Shown in pieces: positions 40,500 to 50,200 of a stretch of 64,000 bases of DNA (its first letter is position 1; each line of letters opens with the position of its first letter). The stretch comes from Armatimonadota bacterium (GTDB lineage: Bacteria; Armatimonadota; Fimbriimonadia; Fimbriimonadales; Fimbriimonadaceae). The DNA lies in assembly GCA_018268375.1 (NCBI GenBank), contig JAFDWS010000002.1, positions 1,178,001 to 1,242,000 of the forward strand. Direction: 5' to 3'. The translations under genes and the position numbers were made by a program. Below the pieces are notes generated by a model. It saw only the letters and a program-made list of their open reading frames with translations, was not told where the DNA came from and made no database searches.

Positions 40500-41168
40500 T
40501 TAGCCTCCGGCCGCTCCCAAGCCCATTTGCTTGCCGCCGCCGCCGGTGCCTCCACCGGATCCGCCTGTTCCGCCACCCGTCCCGCCACCACCACCGGCGT
40601 TCTTGCTCTGCAGAGGAACGGTGAAGGTGTGGGGCAGTTTGTTCGCCCTCTTCAGGACGGCCTTGTCGGAATCGATAGAAACGACCGTCCAATCCGTGTC
40701 CGGGATTTTCATGCCGGGGCGAATGTCGATCGTGCGCGTGCCCATGTCGAGCAACGCGGAGACGCCGTCACCGATTACCACGCCAGCCAGGCGCCACAAG
40801 GGCAACGGCTCGGTCACCGGGGCCGCCTCGACGACCTCCTCAGGTTCGGTGAACATCGCGCTGAAACCGCCTCCCTTGCTCACAAGGTTGGCTGCCAACT
40901 GACTGCCGTTGAAGGCCCGCTCAGCTGGCAAGAGGGCGAAGGCGTCGCCCCGGCTTCCAAAGTACTTCGACTTGGCCAGTTGCATCGGCTGGAAGGGCGG
41001 AGTCGCGTCAACTGTCGCGTTCAAGCCAGCCTCAGCGGCGAACTTCGGGTCCTTCGCATTGATTTCCGCCGTTCTCAGCGGCTGCGGGGACTTGTCGCCG
41101 ACGTCACACCCGCCAGCGAGGACACCGGCGCCAAGAGCGATTAGAATCCAACTTTTGTTGAGTTTCAT
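40500..41168 (-). CDS. pilP: PilP-like lipoprotein
   Basis: A 222-residue protein with a lipobox (GAGVLAGGC). The C-terminal half has the PilP/GspC-like homology-region pattern: WRLAGVVIGDGVSALLDMG, then RPGMKIPDTDWTVVSIDSDKA. The last 25 residues are Gly/Thr-rich. PilP links PilN/PilO to PilQ in the periplasm. The ATG at 41168 has GAGGAG upstream. The assignment follows from lipobox, fold pattern and position after pilO; sequence identity to proteobacterial PilP is low. Confidence 0.8.
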   Translation of the reverse strand: MKLNKSWILIALGAGVLAGGCDVGDKSPQPLRTAEINAKDPKFAAEAGLNATVDATPPFQPMQLAKSKYFGSRGDAFALLPAERAFNGSQLAANLVSKGGGFSAMFTEPEEVVEAAPVTEPLPLWRLAGVVIGDGVSALLDMGTRTIDIRPGMKIPDTDWTVVSIDSDKAVLKRANKLPHTFTVPLQSKNAGGGGGTGGGTGGSGGGTGGGGKQMGLGAAGG

Positions 41169-41184
41169 GAACTGTGCTCCTCGC

Positions 41185-41928
41185 TTATTGGGCAGAGGCT
41201 CGCGGCCCTCCACCGCCGCCTCGGCTTGGGCCACCAGGCACGCCTGGGCCGTTGTTGCCGCCTCCGCCACTGCCACCCTCAGGGACAGGCGGGGCGATCA
41301 AATCACTTCGAATGTAGGCGACGAGAGTCAAGTTGTACGTACCAGTCATAGTCGGCGTCGTGCCGGTCAACTGTAGACCGTCCGCGACCGCGAGATAGTT
41401 CGGCATGTTCGTCCAGCCGCGCATGTTCTCCGTGATCTGGCTGTACGTGCCTCGGACCGTCACCTGGCCCAGGTCAAAGATCAAGACCGGGAACCGGATG
41501 GCCGGATAGTTGTAGTACTCGACGATCTGCGCCGCGTTCGCAGGCGGGTCGGGGATCCTCGGGCCGTTCACAACGGTGACTCCACCGTGCTTGAGCTGGG
41601 CATTCAACGCCCGCTGGATCTGGTTCCTGAAGGCGACCGAGTCGTTCGTCAACTGCCAGCGGTTCGCATGGAGGTTGATCCCCCTCGGTGTTTTGACGGC
41701 CACGACCTTCTGCCAGTCTTCAGCCATCTTCTGCACGTCGGCGATAGCCTTCTTGACCTTGTCGTTGGCCTGTTGCTGCTTGTTGGCCTCGATAATAAGC
41801 TTGTTCGCCTCTTCGTTCTTGTACTTCGCTTCCTCAACGTTAGGAAGGAAGATCGAGAGGGTGACCATGACCGCGGCGAAGACCACGGAGATTCCGACGA
41901 CGAAAATTGTCAATGGACTCAGCTTCAT
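41185..41928 (-). CDS. pilO: PilO-like alignment subcomplex protein
   Basis: A 247-residue bitopic protein. A short cytoplasmic N-terminus and one transmembrane helix (TIFVVGISVVFAAVMVTLSI) lead to a coiled-coil (about 35-75) and a ferredoxin-like periplasmic domain containing VTVRGTYSQITENMRGW, the usual PilO pattern. A Gly/Pro-rich tail of 30 residues follows. It pairs with PilN to align the pilus machine. Spacing is 12 bases from pilN and 16 to pilP. Confidence 0.85.
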   Translation of the reverse strand: MKLSPLTIFVVGISVVFAAVMVTLSIFLPNVEEAKYKNEEANKLIIEANKQQQANDKVKKAIADVQKMAEDWQKVVAVKTPRGINLHANRWQLTNDSVAFRNQIQRALNAQLKHGGVTVVNGPRIPDPPANAAQIVEYYNYPAIRFPVLIFDLGQVTVRGTYSQITENMRGWTNMPNYLAVADGLQLTGTTPTMTGTYNLTLVAYIRSDLIAPPVPEGGSGGGGNNGPGVPGGPSRGGGGGPRASAQ

Positions 41929-41940
41929 CTCAGGTTCTCC

Positions 41941-42810
41941 TTAGTCGGCCTTCTGGGTCGGGCGGCCTCCACCGCCGGTCGGGCCCGAAGGCGCCGGGCC
42001 GCCCCCGCTGGGGCTGCCGCTGCCAGAAGGCGCCGTGTTTGCGCCGCCTTGGCTCGTCAATGTTGCCCTGGGGTTTGGCGTTTGAATATTTCTGGCCAAC
42101 GTGACCGTGATGGTCACGGGCGACCAGTTCGGCATCGCCCCCTTCTGAGTGGCGTCTGGATCGCCGAACCCGCCGACGTTCAAAAAGCCGGTCGGCTCTT
42201 GATTGGCCCTGGCGATCAGCTCCTCCATCCTTGCCTGAGGATTGGAGGGGAGGTTCCCAGCACCTGGTTTGACCGGACTTCCGATTTGGTCCTGCTCGTT
42301 CAGGCCCGGAACCGTTGGGCGAATGTCGGTGAAGCCTGCGCGCGTGACGTTGGTCGCACCGGGAATCCTCAGCATCGCGAGCATCACGTCCGCGTACTGT
42401 TGGTAAGTCTGGAGCACGCCCTGCATAGTCACCGTGGTCTGCTCTCCGGCGGGCGCAGCCTGGATGCTGTTCACCCTGAAGAAGCTGGGCGCATAGGAAA
42501 GCACCTCTCGATAGAGGTCGGGATAAACCGAATTGTGGGCCATCATCGCCTGGGACAGCTTGAGGTTGCGATCGATGACGACCGAGCTCGCCATGATGTC
42601 GTCAGCCCGCTTCGAAGTGGCCAGGGCCTTCTCGTACAGCGGACGGACGTCGTCAACGCGCTGCTTGGCGGCCGAAAGCTCTCCGTTCGACCACATGATC
42701 GCGAACAGGCCGCCAGCGATGGAGCCTATGATCATGACGCCCGCGACAAGCCAAGCGACCTTGGACTGGCCTTCCTTGGAAACATAAGTTGGTAGTAGGT
42801 TCAGTTTCAT
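41941..42810 (-). CDS. pilN: PilN-like alignment subcomplex protein
   Basis: A 289-residue bitopic protein. It begins MKLNLLPTYVSKEGQSKV, containing the PilN INLLP motif that binds the PilM groove, then a transmembrane helix (WLVAGVMIIGSIAGGLFAIM), a coiled-coil and a ferredoxin-like fold. It is longer than the family norm (about 190-210) owing to an inserted loop near 170-210 and a Gly/Ser/Pro-rich C-terminal tail. 11 bases from pilM. Confidence 0.88.
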   Translation of the reverse strand: MKLNLLPTYVSKEGQSKVAWLVAGVMIIGSIAGGLFAIMWSNGELSAAKQRVDDVRPLYEKALATSKRADDIMASSVVIDRNLKLSQAMMAHNSVYPDLYREVLSYAPSFFRVNSIQAAPAGEQTTVTMQGVLQTYQQYADVMLAMLRIPGATNVTRAGFTDIRPTVPGLNEQDQIGSPVKPGAGNLPSNPQARMEELIARANQEPTGFLNVGGFGDPDATQKGAMPNWSPVTITVTLARNIQTPNPRATLTSQGGANTAPSGSGSPSGGGPAPSGPTGGGGRPTQKAD

Positions 42811-42821
42811 CGCGCCAGTCC

Positions 42822-44048
42822 TTAGTAGCAGATGTGGAGGCCGTTGCCCAGTGCAACCGCGTACTCCTGCCTGTCCTCCTCACGGAAATTGTCGAGCTTT
42901 TTGGCCGAAATCGTCACCCCTTTGAGTGGATCCATGACCTGGCAGCTCAGCCCGATCGCGTTGTGAAGGAACTCGGCCAGACCCCTTAGCCGGGCCCCTC
43001 CGCCACAAATCAGCATCAAATCGACGTCGCCGCCCTTGCTGCGGTAGTAGTCGATCGATCGCCGCACTTCGGCGACGAACTCGTCAAGGACACCCGCCAT
43101 CGCATTGTAGACACGCCCGGACTCCGAATCGCTGACGACTGGAGCCGCAGGCTCTGGTGCTGCCTCCGCAGGAGCAGGAGCCGGTTCTGCGGCCGCTTCC
43201 GCCCCAGCCTCCTCAGGCTCGGCAAAAGGATTGTAAGGCGTGAAAGACTGGGTCGCCGCTCCCGTGTCGAACGGGTTGAAAGTGGCTGCCGGCGCCATCG
43301 GCGACGATGGGACGCTCGCCACATCCGTCTTCAACCTTTCGGCCTCTTCGCTGGAGACTCCCAGCCCGTCCGAGATCGCCCGCGTCATCATCTCGCCCCC
43401 AATGGGGACTTGACGGGGCATCATCAGCTTGCCGTCCTTGTAGACGTTGATCGCTGTGGTCTTGTGGCCGATATGGATGACGCACACGGAGCGTCCGGCA
43501 AAGCTGTCACCGTACGAAGTCTGAAGCGAGCGCGCGATACCGAGCGGCTCGACATCGATCGCAGCCGGTTTCCGGCCGGTCTTCTTGACCATGGACACAA
43601 TGCTGTCGATCGCCGATTGCGGCGAGATCGCCATGACAACGTCCATGTTCTGCGGATTGTTCGGAGACGGCGGGAAAGCCTTATAGTCGCTCACGACCGT
43701 GCTCTCGGCGAACGGGATGTTCCGGGTGATCTCCCAGTCCATGTGCTGCTTCAACTCGGAATCGTTCATCGCGGGCACCTCAAGAGTGCGCACGAGCACG
43801 GATCCTTGGCCAGCGATGGAGACGACCACATCACTGACAGTGGCTCCTGTGGAGGAGCAAAGTTGCTTCAAGATGTTGCCGACGCTGTCGGGATCATGAA
43901 TCCCGATATGGTCCACGGCGCCTTCTGGTGTAAGGGCCATCCCAAGGGCGGTGACAGTAGGCTTCCCTCCTGTGACTTTGACCTCGGCGATCTTGATGTT
44001 CTGACTTCCAATGTCCACACCGAGGACGCTGCTCAACTTCTTGGCCAT
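42822..44048 (-). CDS. pilM: Type IV pilus assembly ATPase-like PilM
   Basis: A 408-residue actin/FtsA-fold protein: VLGVDIGSQNIKIAEVKV (phosphate 1), VCVIHIGHKTTAINVYKDGK (phosphate 2; Asp replaced by His) and LICGGGARLRGLAEFL (adenosine). It binds PilN in the cytoplasm. Residues about 245-308 form an Ala/Pro/Glu-rich insertion absent from typical PilM (about 350 residues). The ATG at 44048 follows GGAAGATC; an upstream in-frame start at 44093 would begin inside the promoter. First gene of pilMNOP-STN-pilQ, with its own promoter. Confidence 0.93.
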   Translation of the reverse strand: MAKKLSSVLGVDIGSQNIKIAEVKVTGGKPTVTALGMALTPEGAVDHIGIHDPDSVGNILKQLCSSTGATVSDVVVSIAGQGSVLVRTLEVPAMNDSELKQHMDWEITRNIPFAESTVVSDYKAFPPSPNNPQNMDVVMAISPQSAIDSIVSMVKKTGRKPAAIDVEPLGIARSLQTSYGDSFAGRSVCVIHIGHKTTAINVYKDGKLMMPRQVPIGGEMMTRAISDGLGVSSEEAERLKTDVASVPSSPMAPAATFNPFDTGAATQSFTPYNPFAEPEEAGAEAAAEPAPAPAEAAPEPAAPVVSDSESGRVYNAMAGVLDEFVAEVRRSIDYYRSKGGDVDLMLICGGGARLRGLAEFLHNAIGLSCQVMDPLKGVTISAKKLDNFREEDRQEYAVALGNGLHICY

Positions 44049-44083
44049 GAACGATCTTCCTGTGACTCTATCGGCGCACGACA

Positions 44084-44113
44084 ATGATAGCACCGCGCGG
44101 TGCTGGCTGTCAA
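44084..44113 (-). promoter_or_regulatory. pilM operon promoter with spacer palindrome
   Basis: On the minus strand TTGACA (44108-44113) and TATCAT (44084-44089, preceded by TGC) are 18 bases apart. The spacer contains the perfect 14-bp palindrome GCACCGCGCGGTGC (44090-44103), right up against the -10. It is the best consensus promoter in the window and a probable operator. Confidence 0.75.
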
Positions 44114-44177
44114 CGCGCTCGGGTTCACGTTTGTATGGAAGTGGACGCGACCAAGGCCCCGAAAAGTTTCATGGGAC

Positions 44178-44214
44178 GAGGCCCGGAGAGGAAATTGATT
44201 CCTTTCCGGGCCTC
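44178..44214. terminator. Long hairpin between tip-protein gene and pilM
   Basis: A 16-bp stem with one G-T pair (44178-44193 with 44199-44214, 5-base loop) lies 22 bases past the stop of the 2309-aa gene. There is no long T-run after it. It probably limits transcription into pilM, which has its own promoter. Confidence 0.65.
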
Positions 44215-44236
44215 GCCTGGCCTGTCCTGTGGAGGG

Positions 44237-47200
44237 TCACTGATTCGGGCGTCGTGGCGAGAACCTGGGCGCGACGGTCTGGAAGAACACGTCGGGCTGA
44301 CCGGTCCTTGCGCTTGACCAGAACAGCCAAAGCAGTCCCGGTCTCCGCCCCGTCTGCGGGTCAACGTTGTTGAACGGCCCGTTCAACGGATCGATCGCGA
44401 TCGAGAGAGCGGACTCATTTCCGACCTGCTCGATCGGGACGGCCTGCTCAACGATCTCGGGGATCCATCGCACGCGGTGCCTCTCGACCCTGCGGGCGAC
44501 GAACCTGCCGTTTTCGTCCACGGCGTCGTACGTCACGTCGACATACGTGTCCTCGTTCCCGGCCAATGTGAAGAACCGGCCCGTCGCCGGGTCGAACTGG
44601 CCATAATGCTCAGCCGCAGGTACGCCCTGGCCGGTCACATCCCAGTTCACCGAGAAGAACGTCGCCGTCCCGTTTTGGTCGGTCTGGATCGAATAATCGA
44701 GTTGAACGCCCGGCCGCATGGACTGGTAGAACGGACGCGTCGCCGCTGTCCCGTCGCCAGAAGTCCGGGTGTAGGCCTGAATCAACCGGTCCCAACGCAG
44801 GGCCGTTCCAGGGGTCGGCGGATTGGGGTCGCCCACCCAGTTCTGGAGGTCGCCCAACAGGTTCCGCTGCGGGTTGGACGGGACGACGCGTACACCGATG
44901 AAGCGATCGTCGAAGGCGGTCGCCGCGCTCCGGTAGTTTGCTCCGGTCCCTTCATTCACCCGAAGGATCGTCGGTCGGTACAGAGCGAACAACCTTGTGT
45001 TGCGCTTCAGCACGGCGCCTGTGAACCTGATCGAGCCATTGTTGGTGTCGATCGAGACCTCGCCACCAAGCTTCGAGTTGAACTTGAGAACGCCAGAGTA
45101 CACGTCGAACACGCGGGTGTTCGTGTCGCCGTCCCAGATCGTGGTGGCAGGATTGTTCGGGTCAGTCCTGATGTCCACGGCGTCGATCGAGGGCTGATCC
45201 TGCGTCCATTGCTGTCCAGGTGTCCAGTACACGTCGGTAGCAGGATCGACCGTGACCTCGTCCACCCACGGTTGGTTGACAGTGCCATAAGGCTGGAGCG
45301 GGTTCCGGCCCGTCGGGAAGCCCGTACTGGCGTTCGCGGTGAGCCTCGCCATGTAGACCTCGCTGAACCTGCGGCCCTTGATCTTGCCAGTGAACGTCAG
45401 GTTCACGCGGGCGCTTCCTTGGTTACCGGAGTTCCGATAACGGCGCAGTACGGCGCTCGGGGAGCCCAGGTTCTCAAAAGCAGGCCCAAGTCGGAGGCTG
45501 CCTTGGCGCCAGGTGTTGCCGTCGTACGTGTCCCAGATGATCTGGCCAAGCCCGTTCGAGAAGGAGGACGAGTAGACCGCGGCGTTGTCACCGACCTCGG
45601 TCAAGCTCAGCTTGCTCTTTCGCGAACTCGAGTCGATCGGGCAAGCGATCACGCCGTTGGCGGTCACGCTTCCGTCCGCTCCCACTTCGATCGGAGTCAG
45701 CATGATTTGGCTGAGCTGGGTCGCATTGCCGGCCGAGTCGTGCTTCACCGCCTCGCCAATGTAGGCCAAGTAGCGGCCGGTGAACCACTGGCGCCCTGTA
45801 TCGACCGGGGCATCCAGCTGGTTGAAGAAGCCACCCGTCGGGAACGCCGGGGAGCCGAACCCAACTGTCGTCAGATCCAAGGTCTCTCCGTTCGCCGTGT
45901 CGACGTCAAAGACGGTTGTCGGCGGATCAAGGACCAAGGACTGTCGGAACCACCGGTCAGGGGCATCGTTCGACCACGCGTTCAACTCGTTGATCGGGCT
46001 TTCGCCAAGCGTATTGCCCAGGATGGAGCGGAGCGAGCCGACATAGATTCGCCACTTCTCAGGGTTGAGAAGGTCGCCTTCCACGCGCTGCTTAGCCGGC
46101 CAGCCGATGTTGTTGGCAGCGTCCACTCGGTTCGATGACCAGGCAACGTACATGTTTCCAAGTCCGTCGCGCATCGCCGTCGGAGACGTGTTCGACCACA
46201 GCAAGTTGTCGTTCGTGATGTTCAGGTTCTCGACCATCGGGGCCGACTTCGTAGTCGGACGATTGGTGAGCCGGCTCTCCCTCACGGTGAACTTGAAGTT
46301 CGCACCTGGGTCGGTGAACGGCTCGTTCGTCCCGAGCGATGGATTGTCCGCGTTCACGTTGTTGCCCGTGTCCGAGTCCTCAAACACGAAGAGCTTGCGG
46401 ATGTACTGCCCAGCAGGGGCACCGATCGGGGCACTCACGCCGACCTTGGGGTCGCCAGGAGTGATCACGTTCGGGTCGTACAGGTAGTTGCCTGCCGTCC
46501 GCAGGTTTGCGTTCGGTCTGCTCTTCGGGTTGACGTTGAACTGGGTTCCAATGACGTCGCGCGGCCTCGGCTTCTGCAGGATGTTCCTGCCGAGAGCGTC
46601 AAACCCTTGCGCGCTAGCCCCAACAAGGACGCCTGGCGAGAACCGAAGGTCGAATGTGGAGTGCAGGTGCAGGGACGCGTCAAGCCACGCCAACTCGTGC
46701 TGACCGGGCATGAACAGTTCGACAGGCCGGTTGCCGTTGGCGTCGAAGAAGTACTTCGCCACTCGCAAGTTCAAGTTGTTCACGTTGCCTTCGTTGGCGA
46801 CAGAGAACGTCTGGAACAGGTTGCTGAAAGCCGGGTTCCAGGGACTGAAAGCAGTCGTCGGATCCCACGGGTTGAGGGGGCCGAAACCGGCACCGCCGTT
46901 GTAAGCGCCACCTTCTGGCAACGATGAAAGATCGATTGTCGGCGTGCGGAACGACACGCGCTCGTCGACCGCCACGTTCAAGCCGAGACCAAAGGTCCGG
47001 AACGGGCCCTGAGTCGGATCGGACACCGGCGAACCGGACTGAAAGTCCACGAACAGCACTTGGCTACCGTAATAGCCCTGCTTGCTCGGCGGCTGGAACC
47101 GCGGCACGTTGAGGTTCATCTCGAACACGGTCTGGCTCAGGTTCCGATCCATTTGCAGCTCGAAGCCCACGTTCGACCGGTAGGTCTGGAAGTCCGTGGC

Positions 47201-50200
47201 CCTGTAGGTCGGCTGGTTCAAGTCGATACCGGACTGGTACAGCGGGTTTTGAGCTTGTCCGAACAGGTTCGCGGTGATCCCAAGGGCGTCACGGCCCACG
47301 TCTGGGTAATCGCGGCTCGTGTTCGGAACCGCAAGCGGATAGTCCTCGAAGCCAGGATAAGAGACGCCGTTCGCTGCCAGCGGCTTATAAACGCCGCCCG
47401 TCAACGGGTCGCCCGGATCCTTGACCCAAGCCACATCGCGCGGACCGACCCTCACGCCGCTCAAACCGCGGCCCATGAGAAGGGTCATCAAGCTGCGATC
47501 GAAGACGTACAGTTGCTGCACGCCCACCGAGCCGTGGGCAATGGGCTCCGACTTGCTACGAAGGTCGGGCCCGACATAGCCGAGCGGCTCAACCGGGCCA
47601 CCAGTCGGATTCTGGTCGGTCGCCGAGTTGCCGTTCAGGTTGTAGAGTCCCCAACGCGCGTTAGAGTCGTCCGTCTCGATCTTGACCGCCTGAGCGTTGG
47701 ACGGGAACGTCACGCTGGAGGCCAGGTTGCCGTTGTTGTCCAAATAAGCGAGAGCGAGCGGGTTCGCGACGAAGAAGTCGGAGGCCAGTTTCGGATTGAA
47801 GGTCGGAGGCTTCGGCAAGTGATACGCCGTTCCCTGCATGCCGCGGTTGCCAGGGGCAACCGCCCGCACAGTCAGGAAGTTCGGGCCAGGAGAGCTGCCA
47901 CCGACGCCTGTCGTCATCAGCGGAATGCCTCTGATGATGTAGTTCAGGTTGCCGTTGTCCGAATACGGCCTGACCGGCACTTGCGTGCGCTGGACAGGGC
48001 GGCCAGGGCTGCTGACCTCGATTTCGAGGTAGTAGTTGGCGTTCGCACCGCCGAGCGTCGGCAAGTCGTAGACCAGGATGTTAAGGGTCTCGCCGAAGTC
48101 ATAGTGACGCCGCACGATTTGGCGCCCGACGGCACCGGTTACGTCGGCTGTGGCAACGCCGGTGCTGTCCGATTTCTCGCGAAGGTCGTCATAGTCGGCC
48201 GGGCTCAACAGGACGATCTTTGAAGGATCGATCGCGTTGTTGAGCTCGTCGATGCCCGGGTCATTGTCGGGCGGAGACGGGATGCCAGGCGGGACGCCAG
48301 GCATGAGCGGAACGACGCTGAAATCGTTGATCGAGTTGAAGGCGTACAAGAAGCCGGTGCTGTCAGCGGCGTACATCCAAGAATGGTCAGGAACCACTCC
48401 TGCAAAGCCACCGTTCGCCGTCGTAGCAAGCTGGGCCTGGCCGTCGAGGCTGTAGCCCCAGACCTTGTAGCGGTTGTTCTTGTTCTGGAGGCCGACCGCG
48501 TTCATGCCCGTGAGGCGCCCATCAAGTCCGCTCACGAAGACTGTCGGGATGTCCTGTTCCAACGCCCCGCTGTTGTCGTACTCCGTGCAGTAGCTGAACC
48601 GCAGGGGCCCGGCAGCGCCGACGCCGATCTCGAACGAGTTCCACATCACGTTGCCGTTCGCAGCGTCTATTGAAGCGAAGTTGCCGCTCTGGTCGCACAC
48701 GAAGATGCGGTCGGCGCCAACGTCTGCCGTACCGTTCCACGCGCCGGCCGGCGCAACGAGCTGGGCACCGGGCACTGCGACAGGGGAGCCTTGCGCAAAG
48801 CGCGCGAAGCCTCCAGCCGCCGCTCCATCCTGATCAAAGGCCAACGTGCCGTCTGCCTCGTTGAGCGCATAGACGTGCCCCACGGTCGAGTTCTGGAACG
48901 GAGCCGCCCCGAAGTAGACCTTGCCGAAGGCGACCACCGGCGTCTGCCGGATCGGGCCGAGGACAGGATCGATTGCGAGCGGATACTGCCAGACGATCGA
49001 GGTCTTGCGCGTCGCAGCGTTGCCGGTGGCGTCAAGAGCCAAGATCCTGCCTTCCTGAGTCGGTACGAGGACGACGGGAACCCCACCGTTGGCAGTCGCC
49101 ATGGCCACAGAGCCGACGATCGGCTGGAGCCCAGGTTGCATCGGGATGTTTTGGAAGCCGGGTGTCGGGTCGTAGTCGTCAGGATAAGTCCAGCGCCGGC
49201 GGGTCGTGCCGTCGCCGCGCCCAGACATTTCGATGCAATACACCTTGCCGTTGCGGCTCGCGATGTACAGCAGGTCAGTTCCACCGACATTGGCCACCAT
49301 CGCCGAACTCATGTCGAAACCGAAGGGCATCTCCGCGATCCGGTCTTTGCCGTCTTCCGTGGAAACAGCGTTCGGATCGGGAGTGCCCTCGGTCGGGTAA
49401 GTCCAGTAAACGGTGGGAGGCGCCCCTGTGTTGGGATCGCCATGGGCGTCCATGCAGTAAATCCTGCCGTTCTCCATCGCGACCAACGTGACGTCGCGCG
49501 TGACGGGGCCGCCGCCGGTCTGGATCGTCGTCGTGGCCTGGAGAGGCGTAGAATCCACTCCCACATCAGCCTGCCGCACAAAGCGCACAGCGTCGGCGAC
49601 TATCGGGCGACCAACGCTACCGGCGTCGCCGGTGTGGTTCGTGATGACGACCGAGAGTGGTTGAGGATCGTTGCTGGCGTAGCCTTCCTCGGGTTGGAAC
49701 GGAATGCGGACCCAGCCCTGGGCTCCGTCCTGGTCCAACTCGAGCGAATCGAGGGTCGCCAGTCCTTCCATGATGTTGACGGTGACCTTCTTCGCCAAGC
49801 CAGGATCGCCAGGCAGCCACACGTCGACAAAATAGTTGCCGTTCGGAATATTGGCTGTGAACGTGGCCTCTTGGGTCGCGGCACCCGCCACCGAGGCGGT
49901 CTGCATATAGTCCGGGCCGATATTGCTCGCATTGCCCGGGATGGCGACGAACCCGCCCGTAAAGGAAGCCCCACCGTTCAGGTTGTCGACCTGGATCTTT
50001 TGGTCCACCCGGTCCTTGCCGGTGGCCATGAGCCAGTCGCGTTTGTCCCGGCCGAAGCGGCTCGCCTCTGCGTCACTGTTGTCGCGAGGCCGCATGACCG
50101 GCCAAGACCAAATCTTGTTGAAGCGCCCACTGAAGGGGCCGCCGATCGTCGCGCCAGCGAAGTCAAAGCTGGTCGTGATGCCGTAGTTGTAGGTGCGGTT

